Origin: Allotamlana fucoidanivorans
GTDB lineage: Bacteria > Bacteroidota > Bacteroidia > Flavobacteriales > Flavobacteriaceae
Assembly: GCF_045788535.1 (NCBI RefSeq)
Contig: NZ_CP074074.1
Location: 3,844,001 to 3,908,000, forward strand
Direction of reading: 5' to 3'
DNA: 64,000 nucleotides
Position numbers and translations under genes: made by a program. Below are positions 1 to 7,350 of this stretch, piece by piece. Positions within the stretch are counted from its first letter, which is position 1. Every line of letters starts with the position of its first letter. Below the pieces are notes generated by a model. The model saw only the letters and a list, made by a program, of their open reading frames with translations. It made no database searches and was not told the origin of the DNA.

Positions 1-257
1 TACCTGTTTTAGAACTTCCTGATACGGTTGAAAATTCAAATGAACTTATTGAGGAAGAACGGCCTCAAATAAAAGAGCGTCATAACCCCGCTAAAAGACG
101 TGATGAAGATGCTCCTGGCCCCGCTTTTCATGAGAAAAAAGCAAAAAATCAAAAAGAAAACTTAGGAGGTTCTTACCGTAGGGAAATGGCAAAAAAATAT
201 AAAAAGCCTAAAACCCGTGGTGATAAAAACTATAATAAACGTAACAAAAAGAAATAA
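1..257 (+). CDS. C-terminal tail of a probable DEAD/DEAH-box RNA helicase (5' partial)
   Basis: The reading frame is open from the window edge to the TAA at 255-257 and encodes about 84 residues that are very rich in Lys, Arg and Asn. It contains the stretch GPAFHEKKAKNQKENLGG and ends in an NKRNKKK tail. Basic unstructured tails of this kind close RhlE-like RNA helicases of Flavobacteriaceae, which is the basis of the call. No helicase motif is inside the window. Another RNA-binding protein with a basic tail, such as a pseudouridine synthase, is possible. A strong hairpin follows directly. Confidence 0.5.
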   Translation, partial: PVLELPDTVENSNELIEEERPQIKERHNPAKRRDEDAPGPAFHEKKAKNQKENLGGSYRREMAKKYKKPKTRGDKNYNKRNKKK

Positions 258-261
258 TAAT

Positions 262-292
262 AAAACGGGAGCCCATTAAAGGTTCCCGTTTT
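262..292. terminator. Bidirectional rho-independent terminator
   Basis: A perfect 9-bp stem (262-270 with 284-292, core cggga/tcccg) is flanked by A and T runs on the two sides. It lies between the plus-strand helicase tail and the 3' end of the minus-strand barrel gene, so it probably serves both. Confidence 0.8.
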
Positions 293-316
293 GTTTATAT
301 TTTAATTCTATTATAA

Positions 317-955
317 CTAAAGTAAAAATAGAACCCCAAAGTTTAAATGACTTGTAAACACATTAAATGAAAAAGCATCGGTTTTTGTTATGTCTCCTTC
401 TTTTTCAGATTTTGTTTTGTAATAGCCTACATTTCCTAAACTAGAATATAAGTATACCTTTTTCGATAATGTATAAGCCAACCCTGGACTAATACCTACA
501 AAGAAATCATTTGATATAGTTTCTTCTTTTTCAGCATTTACTTCTGTAAATTCATCCCAACGCTTTGAAACTTTTACTCCTCCTTCTAATGTAAGCGCTA
601 ATTTCTTGGCTACAAAAAAGTACTTTCTTATATAAGGCGCTACACTAAAAGACTGAAAAGATCTTTTATATGCATTACCATTATCAAAATTATCATCACC
701 ATCCCCAAATCGATATTGTGTTTTTATACCAACCATAAAATTATTGGCAAAAACATACCCCACGTCTGGAGCTATTTCCCACCAAAAACTATCAGACTTT
801 GATTTTAAATCATCACTACTAGAATTAAAACTACTAACACTTAAACTCCCCCCTAAAACCCATTGATTTTTAGGAATACTAAATGTGTCATTCGCCTCTT
901 GAGCCATAAAAATAGACGATACAAATAACACGGCAATACATAAAATGTTTTTCAT
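317..955 (-). CDS. Outer-membrane beta-barrel protein
   Basis: The protein has 212 residues. An N-terminal signal peptide of about 18 residues (MKNILCIAVLFVSSIFMAQ) is followed by alternating amphipathic strands with many aromatic residues, and the protein ends in Leu-Leu. This is the pattern of the small OmpA/porin-like barrels (OMP_b-brl type) of Bacteroidota. Phrases such as PDVGYVFANNFMVGIKTQY are typical of such barrels. It should sit in the outer membrane; no ligand can be named. It is transcribed divergently from the threonine/serine exporter genes and stands alone as a transcription unit. Confidence 0.75.
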   Translation of the reverse strand: MKNILCIAVLFVSSIFMAQEANDTFSIPKNQWVLGGSLSVSSFNSSSDDLKSKSDSFWWEIAPDVGYVFANNFMVGIKTQYRFGDGDDNFDNGNAYKRSFQSFSVAPYIRKYFFVAKKLALTLEGGVKVSKRWDEFTEVNAEKEETISNDFFVGISPGLAYTLSKKVYLYSSLGNVGYYKTKSEKEGDITKTDAFSFNVFTSHLNFGVLFLL

Positions 956-1155
956 AATAAAATATTAAAAGTTATAGCAAGTATGTATCAAAGCTTATAC
1001 CGCCACCCCAAGCACTACATAAAGTTTTTGTAACTATTATGTTAACTTATAATTAATCACAAGACTTAATATTGACACTAGAAAACATAACTTATTAAAT
1101 GTATAATTGTTAATTTTAACTGATATGAATCAGTTTCTATAAAAGCATACAATTA

Positions 1156-1163
1156 TATTTTTG
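1156..1163 (+). promoter_or_regulatory. -7 promoter box TATTTTTG for the exporter genes
   Basis: The sequence matches the Bacteroidota sigma-A -7 consensus TAnnTTTG. A weak GTTT at about 1133-1136 could be the -33 element. Transcription would start near 1168-1170. An upstream in-frame TTG at 1161 lies inside the box, so translation must start later, at the ATG at 1185. Confidence 0.6.
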
Positions 1164-1184
1164 CACAAAATTTCTATCAACCCA

Positions 1185-1955
1185 ATGTCTAATTCTGAAG
1201 AGTTCACTAAAACTGCCGATTTGCTTCTAGAAATCACTACACTTTTAATGATTTCTGGAGCAAACACCGAAAGAATCAACTTAAGTATTGAACGGTTTTC
1301 ATCCATCCTTAACATCGATACCCACAGTTGGATAAATCAAAAAACCATTATCATGACTTTAACTGATAAGTCATCCCAAAAAACAATAACCAAGGTGCAA
1401 AACCTACCGCACCATGCGTTAAATTTTTTAACGATTTCTGAAATTAGTAAAGCTAGCTGGACAGCTACACATGAAAACTGGTCTTTAGACGAAATTAAAG
1501 CTGAAATAGAACGTATTAAGAACTTAGGAAGATATCCAAAAATTGTAGTTCTTGTTGCTGTTAGCTTAGCCGTAGCAGGGTTTTGTAATATTTTTAAGGG
1601 AGACTACCTCAACATGTTAGTCGCATTTATTAGCGCTTTTATCGCGTTATTGGTGTCGCAACAGGCTCATAAATTAAAGTACAATATGTATGTTAGAATT
1701 TTTCTAGCTTCACTCACAGCTTCCTTAGTTGCCTCTTTAGGTGTTGTTTTTAATATTGGAACAAACCCAGAAACAGCTTTAGCCACGTCCATTCTCTTTT
1801 TAGTACCTGGTGTGGCCCTTATTAATTCATTCACCGATTTACTAGAAAGCAACATATTAAACGGTATTGTACGGTTTGTTGTTGGTACTATGACCGTACT
1901 TGCCATTGCTACAGGTCTTTTTGTAGCCATGTATATTTTTTCAATTAATAAATAA
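1185..1955 (+). CDS. Threonine/serine exporter, ThrE N-terminal (DUF1212) subunit
   Basis: Member of the ThrE family, which exports threonine and serine across the inner membrane. The 256-residue protein has a soluble DUF1212-type N-terminal half (TADLLLEITTLLMISGANTE near the start is the family signature) followed by about five membrane segments. In Corynebacterium ThrE is one chain. Here, as in many Bacteroidota, it is split into this subunit and the following DUF3815-type gene, which starts 11 nt after this stop. The start was placed at the ATG at 1185 because the TTG at 1161 lies inside the promoter box. Substrate specificity is inferred from the family only. Confidence 0.85.
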   Translation: MSNSEEFTKTADLLLEITTLLMISGANTERINLSIERFSSILNIDTHSWINQKTIIMTLTDKSSQKTITKVQNLPHHALNFLTISEISKASWTATHENWSLDEIKAEIERIKNLGRYPKIVVLVAVSLAVAGFCNIFKGDYLNMLVAFISAFIALLVSQQAHKLKYNMYVRIFLASLTASLVASLGVVFNIGTNPETALATSILFLVPGVALINSFTDLLESNILNGIVRFVVGTMTVLAIATGLFVAMYIFSINK

Positions 1956-1966
1956 ATTTTAATTAG

Positions 1967-2452
1967 ATGATTGATCTCTTATTACGTTTATTAGAAGTCT
2001 CTTTTTGGTCTGGTATTGCTGCTTTAGGGTTTGGCATTATATTTAATGTGCCCAAAAAAACCATATTTACCATTTTCTTGTTAGGCTCTTCTGCCGGACT
2101 TATAAAATTCTTTTTACTGTATTTTGATTGTCATGTTGCTTTATCAAGTTTAGTAGCAGCCACATTTGTTGGGTTTATTAGCATTCCTATTGCACACAAA
2201 ATACATCACCCACCAGTCGTGTTTTCTATACCAGCTGTAATCCCTATGATACCAGGGTATTTTGCTTATGAAACTATTTTATCTATCATGAATTTTGTTT
2301 TTATTGAAACCGATGAAGGCAAAAGACTTATGCTAATTGATGCAATTTTTGCTAATGGTTTTCAAATGATTTATATTTTACTGTCACTAACCATAGGCGT
2401 TTCTTTGCCCATGTTAATACTAAACAAAAGCAGTGTAAAAAGCTTAAAATAA
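1967..2452 (+). CDS. Threonine/serine exporter, DUF3815-type membrane subunit
   Basis: A 161-residue integral membrane protein with about five hydrophobic segments and no soluble domain. The segment around residues 80-100 (PAVIPMIPGYFAYETI) matches the conserved proline- and glycine-rich motif of the ThrE C-terminal half. It follows the DUF1212 gene by 11 nt in the same direction, so the two are almost certainly co-transcribed and form the complete exporter. No strong terminator is visible in the 149 nt before the convergent glycosidase gene. Confidence 0.85.
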   Translation: MIDLLLRLLEVSFWSGIAALGFGIIFNVPKKTIFTIFLLGSSAGLIKFFLLYFDCHVALSSLVAATFVGFISIPIAHKIHHPPVVFSIPAVIPMIPGYFAYETILSIMNFVFIETDEGKRLMLIDAIFANGFQMIYILLSLTIGVSLPMLILNKSSVKSLK

Positions 2453-2601
2453 AAATAGAAAAAACAGCTGCTTTATATTTGAGTGCTAACACTTTATTAA
2501 TTCTTGAATACTATGGAAGTAAAAAGCCTTCCTCAGGGTAAGATAGGCTTGGCTAATCACTATTTACTTGCGGTTTGTATTGTATGAATCAATCTTTTTA
2601 A

Positions 2602-5214
2602 CTATTCCATTTCCATGATTAAGTTGGCAATAAGTGCCGTCCATCCCGTTTGATGCGACGCCCCTAGTCCTCTACCTGTATCACCATTAAAGAATTCATA
2701 AAAAAAGTGTTCGTTATTAAAATGTTCATCATTAGTAAACACTTTGTCTTCATCATCTGTATGATATTGAAACTTGCCTTTCTTATTACGTTCAAAAAGC
2801 TTTATTAATCGTTTACTTAATTCGTTTGCTATTTCTTTCAAGTTTAGTTTATTACTTGAACCTGTTGGAAACTCATAAACATATTCTGGACCATAGTATT
2901 CATAATATTTACGTAGGGATTGAATAATCATATAATTTAATGGTAACCAAATAGGCCCGCGCCAGTTAGAATTACCACCAAACATATTAGATTGACTTTC
3001 TCCTGGTTCATATTGAATTTGATGCAACCCGTGATGTACGAATACAAATGGATGCTTTTCATGGTATTTTGAAAGTGAACGGATACCATAATCTGATAAG
3101 AATTCATCCTCATCCAACATGCGCTTTAGTAAATGCTCTAGTCTATACCCGCGCATTATTGAAAACAAGTAGTTACCATCAGCATTTGTTTCTTCTATAT
3201 TAGAAATTAGCGAAGCTAGGTCTGGCCGTGTTCTAACAATATTTGCAGCTCTAACCCTAAACTTTTTTAACTGAGCGAACAAATCTTGATGAATGACATC
3301 TACTGCAAAAAGAGGTATAATTCCTACTAACGAACGCACTCTCAATCTATCTGTAACACCACTAGCCATCTCAACCACATCATAGTAAAATTTATCTTTA
3401 TCATCCCAAAGTGAAATATCGCGTTTCCCTATGTGATGCATGGCCCAGGCAATGTTTAAAAAATGTCTAAAAAATTTTGAAACAGACTCTTCATGAATTT
3501 TATTTGTTTTAGCCAATTCTAAAGACATGCGCATCATGTTTAGAGTAAACATGGCCATCCAACTTGTAGCATCGGCCTGTTGCATTCTCGTAATACCCTG
3601 CGGCATATGGTTTCGGTCAAATACACCAATATTATCAAGCCCTAGGAATCCGCCTTCAAATAAATCAGTTCCGTTTTTATCTTTTTGATTTACCCACCAT
3701 GTAAAATTGATAAGTAACTTTTGAAACGCTTTTTCTAAAAACTTAATATCGCCTTTGCCTGTTTTTATTTTATCTTTTTCATAAACATTCCATACAGCCC
3801 AAGAGTGAACAGGAGGATTTACATCACTAAAATTCCATTCGTAGGCTGGAATTTGCCCATTAGGATGCATGTAATTTTCCTGTAAAACAAGTAATAGTTG
3901 CTCTTTAGCAAAGTCGGGGTCAATCTCAACAAAAGAAGCCATATGAAATGCTAAATCCCACGCTGCATACCAAGGGTATTCCCATTTATCTGGCATAGAA
4001 ATAACATGTCTATTAGTTAAATGTTGCCAATTAAAATTTCTTGGGTTATGCCTAACTGGAGAAGGCTCTTCTGGGCCACCAAATAGCCATTTAAAAACAT
4101 CATAGTAGTAAAATTGCTTGGTCCAGAGTAACCCTGAAAAGGCTCTTTTCGCTATATGTTTATGTGCTTTTGGTACGTTGCAATCAAGAATAGTATCGTA
4201 AAACGTTTCACATTCTTTCTGTCTTTCATTGAAAACAGCATTATAATCTGCCCAAGGATCTTCTTTCTTCTTTTTACTGAGCCTTACTTTAACTGAAACT
4301 TCTTCTCCTGGTTTTAAGTTATACTTATGCCATACCGCAAATTTAGATCCTTCTTTCTTTGGATTTACCGTTGCTTTTTTATTTACAACATGATCATTTA
4401 TGCCATCTTTAACATACTCTGTATGATTTGAAACATTATAAATGCGCTGATTGTTTGTTTCATTTTCACAGAATAACTGCTTGCCTTTTTCATGATATAA
4501 ATAATAACGTCCGTTTCTAATACTTCTAGATAGTACCGTTTCTGAATTAATAGCATTCATACTAGGTCTTTCAAAACGCTCATTATGTTTCCAAAAATTT
4601 CTAAACCATAAATGGGGTAATATGTGAATGGGAGCTTTCTTTTTACCACGATTCACCACAGTAATCTTCATTAAAATATCATCGATTCCTGCTTTAGCAT
4701 ATTCTACAAAACAATCAAAATAGGCGTTATCTTTAAAGCATCCTGTGTCTAATAATTCATACTCTGTTTCGTACCGTTCCCTTCTATTTTTTTCAATCAA
4801 CTCTCCATAGGGAAAGGCCTTATGAGGGTACTTGTATAAATATTTACAGTATGAGTGCGTTGGTGAAGATACTTGATGAAAGTACAGTTCTTTAACGTCT
4901 TCGCCATGATTACCTTCGTTATTGGTAAGTCCGAATAAACGTTCTTTTAAAATAGCATCTTTACCATTCCAAAAAACAGGGGCAAAACATAAAATTTCGC
5001 GGCAATCGGTAAATCCAGCAATACCTTCTTCTCCCCACCTGTAGGCATTACTTCTGGCTTTATCATGATCAATAAAATCCCAAGCTGTGCCATGTAAACT
5101 ATAATCTTCTCTAACGGTTCCCCATTGTCTTTCTGCTAAATATGGCCCCCATTTTTTCCAATTATTGTATGGATTTTGCGTAGCCAATCTTTCTGCTTCT
5201 TTTCCTTTACTCAT
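2602..5214 (-). CDS. MGH1-like glycoside hydrolase (GH63 family)
   Basis: An 870-residue protein without a signal peptide, so probably cytoplasmic. It shows hallmarks of bacterial GH63/mannosylglycerate-hydrolase-like enzymes with an (alpha/alpha)6 barrel: EYPWYAAWDLAFHM near residue 410 (the Asp is the likely general acid in the family), GNSNWRGPIWLPLNYM near 745, and NGDTGRGLGASHQTGW close to the C-terminus, preceded by the Glu-containing YEFF segment (the likely base). Family members hydrolyse alpha-glucosides or glucosyl/mannosyl-glycerate, so a role in compatible-solute or oligosaccharide turnover is possible; the substrate cannot be read from sequence. It is a single gene with a TAATTTTG box just upstream of its start. 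Confidence 0.88.
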   Translation of the reverse strand: MSKGKEAERLATQNPYNNWKKWGPYLAERQWGTVREDYSLHGTAWDFIDHDKARSNAYRWGEEGIAGFTDCREILCFAPVFWNGKDAILKERLFGLTNNEGNHGEDVKELYFHQVSSPTHSYCKYLYKYPHKAFPYGELIEKNRRERYETEYELLDTGCFKDNAYFDCFVEYAKAGIDDILMKITVVNRGKKKAPIHILPHLWFRNFWKHNERFERPSMNAINSETVLSRSIRNGRYYLYHEKGKQLFCENETNNQRIYNVSNHTEYVKDGINDHVVNKKATVNPKKEGSKFAVWHKYNLKPGEEVSVKVRLSKKKKEDPWADYNAVFNERQKECETFYDTILDCNVPKAHKHIAKRAFSGLLWTKQFYYYDVFKWLFGGPEEPSPVRHNPRNFNWQHLTNRHVISMPDKWEYPWYAAWDLAFHMASFVEIDPDFAKEQLLLVLQENYMHPNGQIPAYEWNFSDVNPPVHSWAVWNVYEKDKIKTGKGDIKFLEKAFQKLLINFTWWVNQKDKNGTDLFEGGFLGLDNIGVFDRNHMPQGITRMQQADATSWMAMFTLNMMRMSLELAKTNKIHEESVSKFFRHFLNIAWAMHHIGKRDISLWDDKDKFYYDVVEMASGVTDRLRVRSLVGIIPLFAVDVIHQDLFAQLKKFRVRAANIVRTRPDLASLISNIEETNADGNYLFSIMRGYRLEHLLKRMLDEDEFLSDYGIRSLSKYHEKHPFVFVHHGLHQIQYEPGESQSNMFGGNSNWRGPIWLPLNYMIIQSLRKYYEYYGPEYVYEFPTGSSNKLNLKEIANELSKRLIKLFERNKKGKFQYHTDDEDKVFTNDEHFNNEHFFYEFFNGDTGRGLGASHQTGWTALIANLIMEME

Positions 5215-5220
5215 AAATTA

Positions 5221-5228
5221 CAAAATTA
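5221..5228 (-). promoter_or_regulatory. Possible -7 box TAATTTTG upstream of the GH63 gene
   Basis: Read on the minus strand, this matches TAnnTTTG. It ends only 6 nt before the ATG at 5214, which would give an almost leaderless mRNA. No convincing -33 element is seen, so the match may be chance. Confidence 0.35.
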
Positions 5229-5500
5229 TCTTGCCTTGCAGATTTACATATGCTATTAACTGATGTTAGTGGGGCGGTTTGCTCATTTAAAAGCTTCCAT
5301 CTGCTACTAGGTATGAGGTAAAAATAATATTTATTTCATTAATTTCTTGTACCCTTACTTAAGTATTGCTTTATTCATAGAATTGATGCAGTTTTTTTTC
5401 ATTTTCAAAATTGAATCATGTTTTTAATATCAATTCATCCTTTTTTAAAATTCAATGCTGCATTTGTTATTGTAAATATTTTTCAGGTATCAATGTATAT

Positions 5501-5534
5501 AAAAAAGTCCCTTTTCAAATTAATGAAAAGGGAC
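5501..5534 (-). terminator. Rho-independent terminator of the sigma factor/channel operon
   Basis: A perfect 11-bp stem (5507-5517 with 5524-5534, gtcccttttca/tgaaaagggac) has a six-A run at 5501-5506, which is a T run on the minus strand. It lies 59 nt past the stop of the channel gene. Confidence 0.85.
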
Positions 5535-5592
5535 GGTAGAGATATTCGGTGTTCAGAAAAGTAACCAACCAAATTTTAACCCTAACTTAAAG

Positions 5593-6420
5593 TTAATCCC
5601 GAACACTTACTTGGCTCTCTACAATATCGCTAATAGGAACAATTAGTTTTCCTTCTTTTGTTTTTAAAGTTACCGAAATATGGTTTATTGATAACACTTC
5701 ACCACGTATATCATTAAATTCAATATATTGTCCTATTTCATAAGTTTTCCTTGCATAAAAAGCTTTTAATAATTCTGTAATAACCCTTTGGGCTCCTAAA
5801 CCAAAAGCTAGTGCAAAAGCTAGCAAAAAACCAGCAAGTAGTAATGTAATATTACTGGTTATTATGGCCGTATCTACTCCTGCTTGATTTAACGCAGTAA
5901 TGGATATAAAAATGATTAGCAATAAGAATACGATTTGACTAATCAGTCTGGCTCCAGACAAATCCATGGATTCAAAAAATGCTACAACAGCTTTTTTAAT
6001 AAAGTTTGCTAAAAGCAGCCCAACGGTAAAAATGATTAATGCAGAAAATAACCGCGGCACATACCCCAAAAAGTTTTTTATTTCCTCTGAAACTAAGGTT
6101 AAATTTAAAATATCTGTAACTACAATTAATATGATGAAATAGAAAATCCACTTTACAAAATTTGTAATGATGGTAATCACATTGAAGTTTAACTTTTTAC
6201 TTCCAAAAAGTTCAATATCATTAATCTTATCATCAAGTTTATCGGCTTTTGCTAGTTTGAGTGCTTTTTTCACAATACTAACAATAACCTTGGTAAGCAA
6301 CCAACCTAAAACCAAAACCACTATAGCTCCCAAAATATTAGGGATAACTTTGGCTACTTCTCCTGTCATTGCAGATAGCGATGTTATAACACCGTCATTC
6401 CATGCTGTTATTTTCTCCAT
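5593..6420 (-). CDS. CmpX/MscS-like small-conductance mechanosensitive channel
   Basis: A 275-residue inner-membrane protein. It has about four to five transmembrane segments organised as repeated conserved TM-helix units (GAIVVLVLGWLLTKVIVSIVK at residues 31-51 and SALIIFTVGLLLANFIKKA near 126-144). A short MscS-like beta domain follows at the C-terminus (YEIGQYIEFNDIRGEVLSI, then a strand-rich end). This architecture is that of CmpX-type members of the MscS superfamily. It is the last gene of an operon behind an ECF sigma factor and a 57-residue protein. A role in membrane-tension or envelope-stress response is inferred from that context. Confidence 0.82.
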   Translation of the reverse strand: MEKITAWNDGVITSLSAMTGEVAKVIPNILGAIVVLVLGWLLTKVIVSIVKKALKLAKADKLDDKINDIELFGSKKLNFNVITIITNFVKWIFYFIILIVVTDILNLTLVSEEIKNFLGYVPRLFSALIIFTVGLLLANFIKKAVVAFFESMDLSGARLISQIVFLLLIIFISITALNQAGVDTAIITSNITLLLAGFLLAFALAFGLGAQRVITELLKAFYARKTYEIGQYIEFNDIRGEVLSINHISVTLKTKEGKLIVPISDIVESQVSVRD

Positions 6421-6440
6421 TTTAATATCGTTTAGTTCAG

Positions 6441-6614
6441 TTAATTTTTTCTTTTCTTCATAGTTTGTTCAATAATTTTTGCAGCATCAACAGAAAATAA
6501 CATAGCCAAATCCATTAACAACTTAGCCACAGCAATATCATTCATTACCTTCGACTTAAGTTCTTTTGGAACTTCCTTAAGCGGCTGATTTAATTGTTTA
6601 AACGGATTATCCAT
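6441..6614 (-). CDS. Small helical protein (57 aa) coupled to an ECF sigma factor
   Basis: A 57-residue ORF begins MDNPFKQLNQPLKEVPKELK and ends TMKKRKN. Its ATG overlaps the stop codon of the sigma factor gene as TAATG at 6616-6612, a standard sign of translational coupling, and the channel gene starts 20 nt after its stop. The sequence is mostly predicted helix, with a hydrophobic stretch (AVAKLLMDLAMLFSVDAAKI) that is probably too short and polar to span a membrane and more likely forms an amphipathic helical hairpin. I do not recognise the family. Its position suggests a regulator or partner of the sigma factor or channel. Confidence 0.7.
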   Translation of the reverse strand: MDNPFKQLNQPLKEVPKELKSKVMNDIAVAKLLMDLAMLFSVDAAKIIEQTMKKRKN

Positions 6615-7192
6615 TATTCTATATTGTCATTATAAACAGTCTTTAATTTATCTTTAGCGCGCTTTATTCTCATTTTCACAGCACTCTCACCAATACCTAA
6701 AACACTTTCTATTTCTTTTATTGATAAAAGATCTTGATATTTTAACAACAAAATCATCTTTTCTTCGGGAGAAATTAATTCTAAAGCCAACTTCAACTTA
6801 TCTACCCTCATGGCTAAAAAGCTAAACTCTTCTTTTTGATCTGTTAGCGATAAATTTTTAATATCTTCAATTTGAACTGACTGTTTTTCAATTTTTTTAG
6901 CTGAATTTCTGGTTACATAATTCACACAATGATTATAGGTGAAGGCATACAACCAAGTTGAAAATTTAGACTTTCCCTTAAAACTTGACAGTTTAACAAA
7001 AAGCTTCAAAAAAACATCTTGTGTTAAATCTTTTGCTTCATCTAAATGCTTAGAAAAACTAAAGCATTTATTGTAAACTACATCTGCATATCTATCATAC
7101 AAAATTTCAAAAAGTAAGGTATTATTGGTTTTTACAATAGCATCTACCAAATCTTCATCAGATAATTTATTAATGTTGTCTATGGTTTTCAA
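6614..7192 (-). CDS. ECF-type RNA polymerase sigma factor
   Basis: A 192-residue sigma-70 family group 4 factor. Region 2 carries the classic DEAKDLTQDVFLKLFVKLSSF followed by FSTWLYAFTYNHCVNYV (core-RNAP and -10 binding). Region 4 carries the helix-turn-helix near residues 140-180 (LSIKEIESVLGIGESAVKMRIKRA). The only start before an upstream in-frame stop is TTG at 7192; there is no in-frame ATG before the conserved region. The same TTG sits in a TACATTTG string that resembles a -7 box, which is probably coincidence. It heads an operon with a 57-residue protein and a CmpX-like channel. No classical anti-sigma gene is present next to it. Confidence 0.93.
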   Translation of the reverse strand: MKTIDNINKLSDEDLVDAIVKTNNTLLFEILYDRYADVVYNKCFSFSKHLDEAKDLTQDVFLKLFVKLSSFKGKSKFSTWLYAFTYNHCVNYVTRNSAKKIEKQSVQIEDIKNLSLTDQKEEFSFLAMRVDKLKLALELISPEEKMILLLKYQDLLSIKEIESVLGIGESAVKMRIKRAKDKLKTVYNDNIE

Positions 7193-7350
7193 ATGTAGCT
7201 CACGCCAATTAACGGTTCACACAATAAGACACAACTTTTATAAAGAGGTCACACAATCAAATCAATTATTCTGGTTTTATCTTAAACTTACGTAAAATTT
7301 GCATAACTTTATTTCAAACAAACCATTAAAAATCAAATATTTACAAAACC

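Larger units (their letters stand above)
5215..5592. other. Non-coding gap between glycosidase and channel genes
   Basis: 378 nt of AT-rich sequence with no credible ORF on either strand. It holds the promoter region of the glycosidase gene on the left and the terminator of the channel operon on the right (5501-5534). Two similar AT-rich phrases, tttcaaaattgaatcatg and ttttaaaattcaatgctg, occur about 50 nt apart. I see no defined structure beyond these. Confidence 0.6.

Noticed and set aside
2520..2555. aagcct/aggctt hairpin between the exporter and glycosidase genes
   Set aside because: Only six base pairs, a loop of about 14 nt and no T run; too weak to call a terminator.
6167..6463. Plus-strand frame of 98 codons opposite the CmpX-like channel
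   Set aside because: It is a Ser/Leu-rich mirror of the membrane protein on the other strand, typical of antisense frames of hydrophobic genes.
7190..7197. TACATTTG as promoter of the ECF sigma gene
   Set aside because: The only possible start codon (TTG at 7192) lies inside it, and there is no later in-frame ATG before the conserved region, so the box is probably a chance match.
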